A stretch of 64,000 nt of DNA. It comes from Craterostigma plantagineum (taxonomy: Eukaryota; Streptophyta; Magnoliopsida; Lamiales; Linderniaceae). The stretch is taken from positions 17,299,501-17,363,500 of the forward strand of contig JAPQWV010000017.1 of the NCBI GenBank assembly GCA_027422505.1. The letters are read 5' to 3'. The notes under the pieces were generated by a model, which did no database searches, had not been told where the DNA came from, and worked only from the letters and a program-made list of their open reading frames with translations. Both the position numbers and the translations under genes were made by a program. Positions 32,111 to 44,139 of this stretch are shown here, piece after piece. Each line of letters begins with the position of its first letter. Positions within the stretch are counted from its first letter, which is position 1.

Positions 32111-33018
32111 CAGGGGCAGATCCAGGTTTTTTATCGGGGGCCGTAAAATTAGTATATACAGGATCGGATGTTGGTCTGTGCATCATGATCTATTGCAAAG
32201 CGCCAACAATTTTTATGGCTTTTTGGGCTTGGAAACCTTTTTTTCATTCGTCAGCGTTATATATTCTTTATAACGTGAATTAAAAAAAGTATAGGAGAAA
32301 ATAACATTAATCATGCGTTGTGTGTAGGTAACTTCAATAATTATTTGAGCTTTTTTATTTGAGACTTTGTGTTTTTAGGCAAATAATTGTTTTAATTTTA
32401 ATAAAGGCTCATCCAACTAAAATTTGGTAGTCTACGACGGAATTAGAATTTTTCTTATCGAGAAGGTCGGACATATAATATTCATTTTATCTTTTTAAAG
32501 TAATATGGCTTCAATAATATGGATATGTCTATTATTTTTGCAAAATAAATATAGTCTTTATATTTAGAGTTCTACAAAAAATAATCTTATTTTTATTTTT
32601 CCTTAATCATATGGTGAATATTAGAAAATAAAGACAAAAATGAGAAAGGAAGCTAAAATTTTCTAGCAAAACATATGAAAAACCATATAAAATAGAATAT
32701 AAAGATGAGGATTATAAAGAAAAAGAAAACTAAAAAGTTAAATCGCTAAGGACAAAAAAGAAACAAAAAAAAACGAAGCAAAAGTAATATAAATAAAAGA
32801 AAAGAACAAATAGTGGTACTAGAAACGAACGAACACTTGACCACTTGGTTGAAAATAAGCACCCTCGCCATCATGCTACTTAATATTTTCGTACATATAT
32901 AAAACGGTTGTATGCATTAATACTATATAATACATATATAGTACTAAAAATTTGAAAATTCCGGGGGGGGGGGGGGGGGGGGGGTGGCCCCTCGGGTCCT
33001 ATGCTAGATCCGCCCCTG
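32111..33018. mobile_element. element D: hAT-type non-autonomous transposon, 908 bp
   Basis: Ends CAGGGGCAGATCCAG and, inverted at the right, CAGGGGCGGATCTAG (13 of 15 matches). Flanks are CTACCTAC (32103-32110) and CTACCTAT (33019-33026), an 8-bp duplication with one change. The interior is AT-rich without transposase. A run of 22 G at 32963-32984 lies just inside the right end. Confidence 0.87.
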
Positions 33019-33660
33019 CTACCTATCATGGAACAATATAATATTAAATCAACGTTTTCTCAAACGTTATTTCTACTTACATTCGGTGAAGATCCCATAG
33101 GAGTTTTCATTACCTTGGCGTTGTCTAACCCAAATTTCTTCACAGTTTCTTTGCATACTTTTCCTGGGACATAAAGATGTCTTTGCTTTGCTTAACTCTA
33201 GCCTAAGAAAAACGTTAGCCGATACTCATCTCAAAGTGGAATTCATAGCTTGGATAAACTGGCAAACATAGACCGAGAAGTAGATCCAAAATTATATCAT
33301 CAACATAGATCTGAGATGTTAAAATATTGTTACCAACTCTTTCACAAAAAGTGTTCTATCGGCTTCACCTCGGACAAATCCAGTCAAATAAAATGAAGTA
33401 AGTCTAGCATACCATGCGCGAGGAGCTGCTTAAGACCATAAAGAGTCTTTTGCAATATAAACACATTATCAGAATGGTGCGATCTTCAAAACCCTTAGGC
33501 TGCTCAACATAAATATCATTATCAACATAGCCATATAAAAATGCACCATTTACATCCACGAGAGTCAATAGACTTTATGCATTGGCGCATACGTATTTTC
33601 TGTAGGCATAGTTCGATCCGTCTAACATGGGAACTTACCAAAATAACTTTGAGCTTAAGC
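33019..33660 (-). pseudogene. element E reverse transcriptase fragment
   Basis: Minus-strand pieces read FGLDNAKVMKTPMGSSP (about 33080-33150), IYVDDIIL with the catalytic YVDD at 33296-33307, and DVNGAFLYGYVDNDIYVEQP (about 33490-33570). Several stops and shifts lie between them. Confidence 0.85.
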
Positions 33661-33722
33661 ATTCATATCAAAAGGATTAAAATGCTTAGTGTATCAAACG
33701 GAGGCTCTGATACACCTTAAAG

Positions 33723-34370
33723 TGGTTCGAATACGGATGCCGACTAAGTTTAAAAGGAAACATGGAAATCTTGACCCTAATGTTGAAACACACTCGGGAT
33801 CAGAAAGTTTTGCACCACGGAAAAATTAAACTTAGCAGTAAAAAGAAGCAGACACGCTTTTAAAAATACGCAGCAAGTTTTATAACTTTCTACGCGCCTT
33901 CAGGGCAAATTCCATTACTTGAATGGATTTATACAGAACCCGAACTATCAAAGATAGTAACTAGCCTAGAAAGAATATCACGACTCTCCTAATCTTTACA
34001 TTACGTAAATGTAAAGCTCTAGGCAAAAAGACAGTGAAATTCGGTGAGCGCTCTCTCTCTTTTCTTTCTCGTCCGTGTGTCTCGTTCGTGTTGTCTGTAT
34101 TTCGTCTTTAAGATCGGCATCTTCTACTTATAGTTGCTCGGATATCTTCATATCTTCTCGGCTGATCTCAATATCTTTCCATCTTTTCGGTTGATCTCCA
34201 TATCTTCTTATCTTCTTGGTTGATCTCCATATCTTCTGACCTTCTTGATGATCTATACCTTCTATTTTTGGCAATTATTAAATTCCAAAAAGGTCAAACG
34301 GTTTTTAGGTATTAAAGACAAAATCAACATTAAACACCGTTGAGAAAAACGTGCTGATTCGTTCACAGCA
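33723..34370 (-). repeat. element E 5' LTR
   Basis: Starts TGGTTCG after the degenerate PBS and probably ends GTTCACAGCA. Contains a small tandem array of about 36-bp TTGATCTCCATATCTTC units (34140-34250). The outer end is a guess because no target duplication confirms it. Confidence 0.55.
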
Positions 34371-37300
34371 TACTCAATTCAATATCTTTTGCTTTTAGCA
34401 AACAAACTCTATGCATTTCTTTTATTCACTAGGGTTGAGTAGATCTTAGATAATTTAAATATATGGTAGTCTATTATTTTATACTTGAGTTAACCTAGCT
34501 TAAACAATCTCAGCATTGATGACCACAACAAGATTCGACTTAAACAGCAACCAAACAGGACAGATCACACATTCCAAGGATCCAAGTACATCGATTTGTA
34601 TTGGTGAGATAAACAAGATGATATACAAACTGCCCCCTCACTTGTGCTTTTTTTTCAATCTTTCTAATTTCACCACCCAACTTTTACGATTTTTGCAACT
34701 GATGGCGTATCTCATTCTTTACCAGAAAACAATGAAATATTGTTCAGTATGTCTCATCATCGCTGAAGCTTATCCAATTCACTATTCAAAGGACGTTTCC
34801 GTGGCCTTTATAAACATTAATCAGCACACGTTCTGCTTCGCAGCATTTCGTCGTTTCTCCAAACCACTTTCTACTTATAGCTTGTTTGTTTATAATAATT
34901 CACTTTGAGAAGCGCGTTAATCTAAACTATGTAAATTTGTTTAGATGTTATAAATAAATTCGTGTTTTTAACCTATTTACAAAACGAATCAACATGTAAT
35001 AAACCATTTAAAATTTCTAACGCGCATGAATCAAACAGAAATTCGTGGAGATATTAGTTAGTCGACAATTTTAGAGAATTATCCTTCCTGGCACTATTTA
35101 ATTAGTCGTGCTCAAGGTTATGCTGTGGGAAAGTGAATGGTATATATATTGTATTATTTTACAATGATGATTAAAAATACTCTGGAAACTACTTCCAACG
35201 TGCAATAATTCCACAATTTAATTTTGCTAAGAAGGTTTTTCCACCACTTCACTAATTTAGATTCATTTTCCCAAGCCCACCTTTCCAGAAAACTACAATT
35301 GAACTGGCATAAAATCACGTTAACGAACATACAAGTTCTACCAATGGCCATTTCTTTTCTTCTTAACTTTAAGACAGAATTTATTTAGTTTTATAGATAA
35401 TTACATCCAAGTAAATTGAAATTATCTTAACCCTTTTCTTTAAGATTCTCACCGTGCTTGATTCTCTTCCCAGCTCATCCCTTACAATTTTCATCTGCAT
35501 TAAAAAGTTCATGTTGATCGGATAGAAAACAATTAAATCAAGTTCGAAAAACAGCAGCCATTTGGACGAGATGACGTGGCTGAAAAGCTCAACGATTTCT
35601 ACGTCGAAGAAGGAGGAGGATTTCAACATCGACCACAGTTTCTAGTCCTTTTTTTTTTATTTTCGCTTCAATCGTGTGACATGTTTGATTTACAATTTGA
35701 TGATTGACTCTACTAACATGATCGAGTGATGGTTGACCATGACAGAAAATGGTTTCTTAATGCGTCCATCTATGTAATTATTAACTCCTGGTTGTGATAA
35801 CTATGAGTGAATTGAAATATCAAAGTAGGGTTTTGTCTGAAAAAGATTCCTATTTGATATTCTATATATGCTATATGACTTATGAGGGGTTAGGTTTGGA
35901 TGAGCAAAGGGCTCTAGTTACCTGGAATATTTGTGTTTAATAATGAGAAAATAAAAAAAAAAAATATGAATCAAAATCTAATACACACTAGTGAAACGGA
36001 CGCTGTGTGATTCCTCCTCTCCGACGCAGAAACCGTCGAAATTTTCGCAACCTCGATGAATGTTTGCATCACCGATATAAAAATTGCATGAAAAACATAG
36101 CTTATAAATAATTAAGGCAAGTGAAACATGTCCATAGAGGTAAAGATATAAAAACTTGGTTTTAATTTATGAAGCTGTTAGCTTGTAAGAGAATGATTAT
36201 GCGATGCAATGTGGATTGGTTAGAAAAACACTTAAGTTTGAGGTATTATATCAGAAGAGGGAATGGTTCAAAAGAATCATGAAGAAGCATATTCTTGATG
36301 TCTCCATAGATGTTGTTTATGGATATGAGTGGAGAGATTTTCGAGCTGCAAAACACACATATATCTTTATGCAAAATGGCCTCTGATTCATCATAGATTG
36401 GATATCCCTTGAGGATATGCCATTTGCCAGTATTTCTTCTATTACATGAGAAAGAAAAATACATTTGTACCATTTCTTATACGGTTAGAGCTGTCGAATG
36501 GAGATTTGCTTCCAAGAATTACCTGCTTTCATTATAGTTCTTAGATGCTTATTCAGCACTGAGGATTTGTCGAGAAACTACACTTTGAATCAACACCAAC
36601 ATCGTGTTCCACTGAGAAGGTATACATGTAAACAACATGCTTCACGTATCAGTAGTAATAACACAACACTTGTCATATAAAAAGCTATAAATAGGTAAGT
36701 TCCGCGTTTCTATATGCATTTCTGAATCATTGAGATGTTTAGTATTCATTATATCTTAAGTGTTCCTCCAATTTCTGATTGAGAATTACTTTTTCAGCAG
36801 CAGCAAAATCATTCCACATTACTGCATTGCTAGAGAAAGGAGATTACAAATTTGTACATAAATATAATAGCATATATAGGTACTATATGATGTTGATGGA
36901 AAACATAACGAAATTTAATGGTGCGTTTGGTTTGCAGAATTCGGTAGAAATGAAAAGAAAGGTGTAGAGTTACAACGATGAAAGTGGGCAACCCATAAGT
37001 TAGAGACATTACTTGTTCTCTCCGGGTTTTTCGGCCTCTCCCAACACGTTTCGCCCACTTATCACGTTGCTCCATATTCCATGTTCCCGCCATGCATCTC
37101 ATTCGTTGTGCGTCGTCCTGATTATTTTGGACCTCCACCTCTTCCACGTTCTATCCCCACTTAGTCAAGTGAGTGGCTAATGGTCTTGCTCGGGTAACTT
37201 CCAGAATGGGAAGAGTCGGGATGACGCTCACTCGGCAGCCGCCACGCCATCGGGCGGCTCGGCTCTCTTTCTAGCCTTTTTCCTAGGACTGCTCGGGCAC
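34371..37300. other. intergenic DNA without recognised genes
   Basis: AT-rich sequence. A 130-residue open frame at 34516-34908 (+) and several shorter ones show no family signature. Two facing frames at 36204-36473 might be remnants of a gene or repeat, but nothing identifies them. No LTR or TIR pair found. Confidence 0.4.
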
Positions 37301-37329
37301 TCTTTCCTTCAGCCATGCCCTCGGGATTT

Positions 37330-37570
37330 TCTCGCCTCATTTATCGAGGACTTTTGTATCCTCAATTCAACCAAGGTCTTCAAAATCGTGCCTCAATCCG
37401 AGGGCTTTGTATCCTTGATTAAATCAGTCTTCAAATCGTGCTTCAATCCGAGGGCTTTGTATCCTTGATTCAATCAAAATTTTCAAAATCGTGCCTCAAT
37501 CCGAGAGCGATCAAGTTTTTCAAATCTTGCTCCATCCGAGGATTTTGTATCCTTGATTCAATCAGGTTTT
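37330..37570 (+). repeat. tandem repeat, about 60-bp unit, four copies
   Basis: Units built on TCGTGCCTCAATCCGAGGGC and TTTGTATCCTTGATTCAATC repeat about four times, the first and last degenerate. It lies immediately upstream of the pararetrovirus block. Confidence 0.8.
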
Positions 37571-37676
37571 TGTATATATAATATTTTCTTTTTGAAAAAC
37601 CGTTTGATAGGTTAACAACGCCACGTACCGTTAATCATTTATTTTTGTAAAGTTTTTCATAAAGATCTGTCCAGAT

Positions 37677-37694
37677 GGTATCAAGCCAATGGCT
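37677..37694 (+). other. pararetrovirus primer binding site
   Basis: TGGTATCAAGCCAATGGC resembles the Met-tRNA-type site that marks position 1 of Caulimoviridae genomes. It precedes the movement-protein region by about 100 bases. One base differs from the usual plant PBS. Confidence 0.7.
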
Positions 37695-37779
37695 GATGTA
37701 TTAAGAAGTTAAGGTGTAGTTTAGCGTCCAATTCATATGAATTTGATGCGACACAAGATACTGTTAAAAACAGTATTGA

Positions 37780-38460
37780 AGATGAATATGATATTCCTCA
37801 AGATTTAGACAATTAAATCGTTGGACAGTTCCTAAGATATATTGTAAAATAACTAAGAACCTTCGATAAATTAGGTTTGAAACAGGTAGTTCAAAACTAC
37901 CGAAGAAACTATCTCTTTAAACAACGAAGAGATGGTTATTAGGCTAAGTAATAGAGAATTAGAAAAATATAGAAGAACCATAAGTTTATCCATATTGGGT
38001 TACTTCAAGTTGCTTTTAACCTTTGACTTTAGAAGGTTTATCTGAGAGTTTTACAGCAGCTCTAGAGACGGTAGAATTATTGACTGGAATAATCCTTATG
38101 GGAATAATTCAGTCTAGTTTAGTGCATGGCCCAGTATACTTTAATGTATACCCAAATCTCGAATTATAATTACCCTATGTCATATATTGGATGCCTTGAC
38201 ATCAAATGTCAAAACTCACGGATACAACTACGCTCCAGGATTGGAAGTTTGTGTATCTGTTATAGGATTTATTATAAGCCGTTATATACGCTTAATCCAT
38301 AGTATAAATTTGTGGATAAAGCCTGTAAACGAAACTATTCTTATAGAAACCAGTTTTAGTAGATCTAATATTACAACTCGAAGATCTATAAAATGGGAAG
38401 AAATCCAATTCCCAGAAAATTGGATAATCGAGAGCTATGCCTCTTCAGCCCAAAACTAAG
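37780..38460 (+). pseudogene. pararetrovirus movement protein remnant
   Basis: Located between PBS and coat-protein region, the normal place for the cell-to-cell movement protein. A short conserved-looking stretch (GPVYFNVYP near 38128-38154) fits the 30K movement family. Several stops interrupt the region, and the C-terminal limit is unclear. Confidence 0.55.
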
Positions 38461-39849
38461 AACAGTCATACTCAAATTATACAGACAACCGATGAAATTT
38501 TTAATACACTTTGAACAAAATCGAAGATATATCGAAGTCAAATTCCCTAGGTCTAGAATTTCTAGATCAGCCTCATCCCACTATCTATCACCATGTGATT
38601 GTATGATAAAATCTCCTCTAGAGCCTCGACTTCTCAATTAAGAGAATCAACCTCTAGTGATTATCTGCAAAATAAAGTAGAAGAATTAAGTTTAATTCTG
38701 ATAATATTGTTAATGAGTTCTTCAAAATCAAGAAGAGGAAATAACTGAGTCTGAAATGATTTTCATGTTTAATGGATTTAAACCCAAATTGATTTAGTTC
38801 GGTTCACCGGCAAGAAAGAAATTTTCAACAAGAATTTAATTTACCCAAATGGAAACCTTTTTTGGTTTTTGAAAGCTTTAATAAAGAGGATAAAATTATT
38901 ATCAAGAAAAATTTTATACTGATTTGTCGAAACGGGAATGAAATGTTACCTTTTATTCCCTGGTTTTTAACAAAATATTTAAAATTATGATTTATGTCCT
39001 TGAAAGCAATTATAAGCTTTTAACGGGGAAAACATTACTTCAGTTTATCCTCCTCAAACTAGTTTTCAAATGGAAAAAGAAAAACGAAATTAGATATTAT
39101 AATGCTTTCAAAAATATTTGAAAATGATACACTTATCGTGGCTATAAATCATAATAATTATCTTTTAAAACAACAAAAATACTAATATGTATGTTATTGT
39201 TCTAGGATAACGAATTCTTTACTTAGGAAAATATGAAGAAATTTCGTCTTCAATAAAGGATATTAAAAATAATCGTTTACCGAATTTGGAACAGTTTACA
39301 CTGCTTTCTCCAAGTATTCAACATCCTCCTGAGACTATTGATTTAAATCTAAATCGATTTCGCATATCGAAAATTACTTGAAGAAAAATTTAATTGTCTG
39401 AAGCTTAACACTTTAAGTGAAGAGTTTGAAGATCAATTAGAAAATTCTAATGATATTCAAATATTTAAACGAAGAAGTTAATAAGCTTAAACATGCAAAA
39501 TATGCAGATAAGCCAATTCAAAGTAAATATTACTACCTTAGGCAACTCCTCAAGAAATATTGTTCGAAGAACAAGTATTTATGCTCAACAATTCGTATAG
39601 CGGAAGAAGCATATACGAATGACATTTAGACGGTATACCGAAAGACAAATCTATAACACGATTCATAGGATGCTCATGTATAGCACGATTTGCAAAGCTA
39701 ATCAAAATAATGAAAAAGCTGTTGCAAATGATCGTGCTGGCTTTATGGTCAGTTAAAATAATTGTGGGATAATTATTTATCTCAATATGAAAAAGATGAT
39801 ATTTAGCAAACCGTAAAGAAGAAACGGTCAAACATGTGGATAATCTTGT

Positions 39850-41100
39850 TTATACATTATGTGTAAATATCATTGAACACTTTACAGGCCGATGGTCTGA
39901 TAGTTCGAAAAATATCATAACTCTTCTCCAAAATCTTAGGTGTAAAACTCTTACATCTTTTAGATAGTATAAAGATACATTTCTTATCCGAGTCATGGAA
40001 CTCCTTGAGTCAAATAGCACTCACTGGAAAAACTAAATTTACAGATGGCCTACCTTCACTCTTTGCAGGAAGAAAAGGAATAACCTTAAGAAAGGAGAAT
40101 CAAGCATTGATTACAACTCCTATACCTACGGAAACTTATAGGTACTTGTGTACAAGAATATTAGCTTTATGTAATGCAATAAAGCTGAACAAACAAGTCA
40201 ATAGATATTCTCTTGATGAAAAGAAACAATAGGAGAATTCTGTGGCCAATTTTTTATACGAGACTATCTCGTAAAGAACATAAAACAAAAAATATTCTTC
40301 TAAATAATATGAAAGAAGAAAAATCGAAAAATTAAAAGAAGAGAACAAATTTCTGTAAATACAATTACCAAAATAAAAAAATTCCTCCAATTGTTTGCCG
40401 AAAATGCAGTAATTGGTCACAAACTTGCTGACCAAAAAGAAGATCAAATAGTTTAAATATCGATAGCGATCTGAAAGAATCACTATAAAAATCCTCCTCG
40501 AATCTGATAGTGAATAGGAATACTCTTTGAATCATGAAAACAACATCATCGAAGATATTTCATCAGATTCTGATGAACGTCGAAATTTTCGGATAGGACA
40601 GCCCTGTTCCAAAAAATCCGATAGTTTCAGAATCTGAACTAGAATATAATAATTTATATCAAATTATATCCCAATTTCAAGAAGTCAACGTTCTTGACAA
40701 TAATCATTTTGAAATATTAAAAGAAATAGATGATCCAGATTTAAAAAAATCTGATCATAGAAAGAATAATTCCAAAGAGGAAGAGACTTCTAAAGAAGTT
40801 AGTCCTAAGTCTGAATCATATAGTATGACCAAAGTAATGAAATTTCTTCATAATAAAATAAATTTAATAAACTTGAATCTCCAGTTATATCAAAGATTTA
40901 TCATTAATCTTAAAACTGAAATTTAAGACTTAAAATTAAGTCCTATTGACTTGGAAAGAAGATTTTCTAGGTTAGAAAAAAGTAAAGAAATTTCTGATGA
41001 ATTTTCAAAATCTTATGAAGAATTTGCTAGTACTCTGAAAATGTCGAAAATGATAATTTCTTTCAAACATTAGAGTTTTTCCAAAATGGTTAGTGAAATA
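39850..41100 (+). pseudogene. pararetrovirus coat protein region, plus block
   Basis: Lys-rich and acidic stretches surround a decayed CCHC-like finger near 40395-40425, matching the intact finger of the minus block at 46563-46604. The upstream part (39866-39890) also recurs at 46796. Multiple frameshifts. Confidence 0.65.
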
Positions 41101-42240
41101 TCACTGCTAATTGATGGGAATTTTCAAAAAACTTTATTTGCATTAATTGATAGTGGAGCAGATTTAAACTGCATCCAAGAGGGTATTATTCCTACCCAAT
41201 ATTTCCATAGAAACAACCCATTCTCTTAGCTTTGCAAGCGGAAAAGGTTACAAATTAATTACAAAATACCTAAGGCTTTTATTTGCAAAAAATAAGGTAT
41301 GTATTTCTACGTCATTCTTGCTAGTCAAGAATATTATGAATCAAGTAATTATCGGTACTCCATTTCTTAGGAGAATATTTCCTATTAAAAATATTGATGA
41401 ATATGGATTTAAAGGAACCTTCGAAATAAAGAAGTATACTTTGAATTTATTACTGAACCTTTTTCAAGAATTCTTAATGAAATTAAGGATTCTATTCTTA
41501 TTAAAGCAAAAGAAAACCAGATAAATTACCTGAAACAAAAACCAGTAAACTTACGATTGAGGATAACTCCAAATCCTAAGTTACAAGAAAAGACTAAATT
41601 ATACATAACCAATTTACGTTGAAAATATGTAACGATCTTCCAATGCATTTTGGGACAGAAAGAAACATATTGTTTCTTTACTATACGAATAAGATTTTAG
41701 TGAGAAAAATATTCCCACCAAAGCTCGCCCTTGGTCAAATAATTCTGATTATTAGAATTAATGTGATAAAGAAATAGCTTCTCTTTTACACAGAAGGTTA
41801 AAATAAATCTTCGAAAATCTCCTTGGTCGGCACTGCATTATATGTTAATACCCATGCGGAAAAGGAAAGGGCAGCACACATGTTAGTTATTAATTATATA
41901 CCTTAAATAAAGTTTTTGAAATGAATTAGGTATCCTATTCCGAATATAAAGACCTTTAGATCGATTATTTGATGCCCTTAATTTGATTTAAAATCAGGTT
42001 TTGGCAAATTCAAATTGCCGACTAAAGATAGATATAAAACTTTTTTTAGTCACAATTGACAATTTGAGTGGGAACTTATTCCTTTTGGTTTAGAAAAACG
42101 CTCCCCCTGAATTTCAAAATATTATGAACATATTTTATTCCTTATAGTAATTTATTATGTTTTATTGACGATATTCTAATATTTTCTAAAGATATAGAAA
42201 CCATTTTAATCATCTTGAAATTTTCTATAATATGATATAA
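41101..42240 (+). pseudogene. pararetrovirus protease and RT, plus block
   Basis: Aspartic protease with IDSGA at 41146-41160, then a linker that aligns with the minus block (about 45276-45731), then the RT palm with FIDD at 42161-42172. Broken by several frameshifts and cut off before RNase H. Confidence 0.82.
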
Positions 42241-42464
42241 ACCATGATTAAAATATTAAGGCATCTTGGTGTAGTTTAACGTGGAAATTAGCCTTCCATT
42301 AAGGCTAGCGAATAAAAAGATAAATATATAAAACAAAAATTAAAAACTACTTGTAAGAGAAATTGTACAAGAAACTTCAACTTTTATTTCTTGAAATATT
42401 TTACAGCATAGAGGGAATACAGTGAAGGGAAGGAGAGAAAGAGAGTGCGTAAATGACGCGAGGC

Positions 42465-42472
42465 ATTTTATA
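42465..42472 (-). promoter_or_regulatory. TATA box of the pararetrovirus genomic promoter
   Basis: TATAAAAT on the minus strand, followed by a pyrimidine-rich leader start (CACTCTCTTTCTCTCC) as in pregenomic RNA promoters of this family. AATAAA on the same strand (42383-42388) about 80 bases further would serve as the poly(A) signal. Whether it is active is unknown. Confidence 0.65.
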
Positions 42473-42479
42473 GACAGAA

Positions 42480-43967
42480 ATAAAAGTAAAATACATAGTA
42501 AACATTAATAATTCGACGAATAATTTTCTTCGACTCTTGCCTTATGAGCTGTCCATCATCTTTGAATGTGGACCGTTGCTTTATTAAAGTCATCAACTTT
42601 ACTTCGAAAGTCTTCGTAATTATCCTTATTTTAGAAAGTGGACAAAGTAAGGCATCACCTTTTTTTATCCTTTTCTTGGACTTTCTTGATGATCGTATCC
42701 TTGAGGAGATCGATTGCATCATCCACCATAATATATCCGGATCTTTCGGATCTTGTCCTTCTCCACCAAGACAAAATTCTTCATCTTTTGACGAAATCTC
42801 CATTGAGAAATCCACCGAAGCTTCAATACCAGATTTTTGTGGATATCCTTTTTCATTAGGTCAAATAAGCCTGAACAATTTCTTCAGTCTTCATTTTTCC
42901 CTTTTGAATATTCATCCTTCTTGAAATTATTTCAAAAGGACTCGGAGGTTCTCTCTGTTGATGATTATTAATCATTTCCTTATACTGAGAAATTTTCTCT
43001 TCGATTTAACAATCGTCTGATGGCTTTCATATTCACCAGTAGCAGTCTTTCTTATCATTTTTTTTCAAAATTTTATATAAAAATTTCGTTTAAGACATGG
43101 AATCTTTTGTTGGATATAACCCACTTCTGGAGTCCATCTCCAAATCCATGGAATACTAAATTCAGTATAAAAATGTAAAGAAGTCATTCCTTCAATACAC
43201 TCGTGTTTATGTTCCGCTTCAATTAAATTTGGAGAAATTTTAAACCCATTCTTGATAAAACCAATTAGGGATTTCGGATTTATAAACATCCGTACAAATC
43301 TTAATCCACCAAGAATATTTTTTATTCTCATTCTGGTATAAAAACACTTTATAAAAGACATCGATATAATCATAATAATTAAATCTAATTATAGTTTTAA
43401 CTCACGATGGAATATTCTCTATCCTTTAATGTGCGAATAGCCCATTTTCAGGCGAAATAATTTGCTTGAAAAATAATTTTACTGAAGGTATAACTTTTTT
43501 CAAAGCAGTTTGGGAATTTCCCGCGTTAAAATGATCAAAATCACACGTTCCTGTGGATTTAAGAATATTTTTCATATATATCACGATTTCTATAAAACGT
43601 GGCAGCATATGATGCTCTTTCTAAGTACCTTGACATTATAGTCCAAGGTTCATTAGACCATTTTAAATCTTTAAATTCAAGTAATATTATTACCTCAGTA
43701 TGAGCAATTTCTCATAGTCAACGTCATCGTCTTCTTCCGCAATAACTTTTGCGTAAGAAGTGCCTTCATTAGAAGACTAGCTTTCTGCTTCTTAAATTCA
43801 AGGAATTCCTTGTATTCTTCGCCACTCAAAGTATTACTTGAGGAAGCTGAGAGATTCTCTTTAACGAGCTTTTTATTGCCCATTTGAGCAATCACGTTTT
43901 TGCCACCTCTTCCGCCTCTATTAGAGGGGAAATTTCTCCCATATTGGGACATATCTGCAAAATTCAT
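42480..43967 (-). pseudogene. pararetrovirus region downstream of RNase H
   Basis: Three minus-strand frames (43967-43695, 43373-43065 and 42815-42468) lie between RNase H and the promoter. The first is basic with an RGGRGG run and a coiled-coil-like part; the second has a Trp/Pro-rich IPWIWRWTPE stretch. The position fits the inclusion-body/transactivator gene of caulimo-, cavemo- and solendovirus-like genomes, but I could not confirm a domain. Confidence 0.5.
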
Positions 43968-44139
43968 GAAAGATATTCATGAGTTAGATAATCAGGAAGG
44001 CTAATCACTCCCTTTCTTATAAATTATTTTAAAATCAAATGGGGCTAAATGAGCCTGCCATCTCGCAAACATTTGTTTAGAGACGTCATGTTTAAAATCT
44101 TTCAGAAACATAACTTTTGCAGCTTGACAATCAGTTTTA

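Larger units (their letters stand above)
31175..34370 (-). mobile_element. element E: decayed Ty1/copia with a large internal deletion
   Basis: The block at 31175 (TGGTCCGGATACGGGTGCCG) recurs at 33723 (TGGTTCGAATACGGATGCCG), giving two LTRs. A degenerate PBS (GCTCTGATACACC, 33704-33716) precedes the right LTR, and a polypurine remnant lies at 31335-31347. RNase H and RT pieces lie between, split by hAT element D, while gag, protease and integrase are gone. No target duplication could be matched, and the outer LTR ends are uncertain. Confidence 0.75.
37600..42240 (+). mobile_element. endogenous pararetrovirus (Caulimoviridae), plus-strand block
   Basis: Order on the plus strand: Met-tRNA-type PBS, movement-protein remnant, coat-protein region with a decayed zinc finger, aspartic protease (DSGA at 41149-41160), and reverse transcriptase with FIDD at 42161-42172. 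This is the gene order of plant pararetroviruses, with no LTRs and no integrase. Stops and frameshifts occur throughout. The block ends shortly after the RT catalytic motif, so RNase H is missing. Confidence 0.85.

Noticed and set aside
34516..34908. 130-residue plus-strand ORF as a gene
   Set aside because: AT-rich, no family signature, no splice or promoter context; likely a chance open frame.
37711..42285. GGTGTAGTTTA-CGT shared at 37711 and 42271 on the plus strand as a viral terminal repeat
   Set aside because: The two sites lie in blocks of opposite orientation and the match is only about 15 bases; it could be chance.
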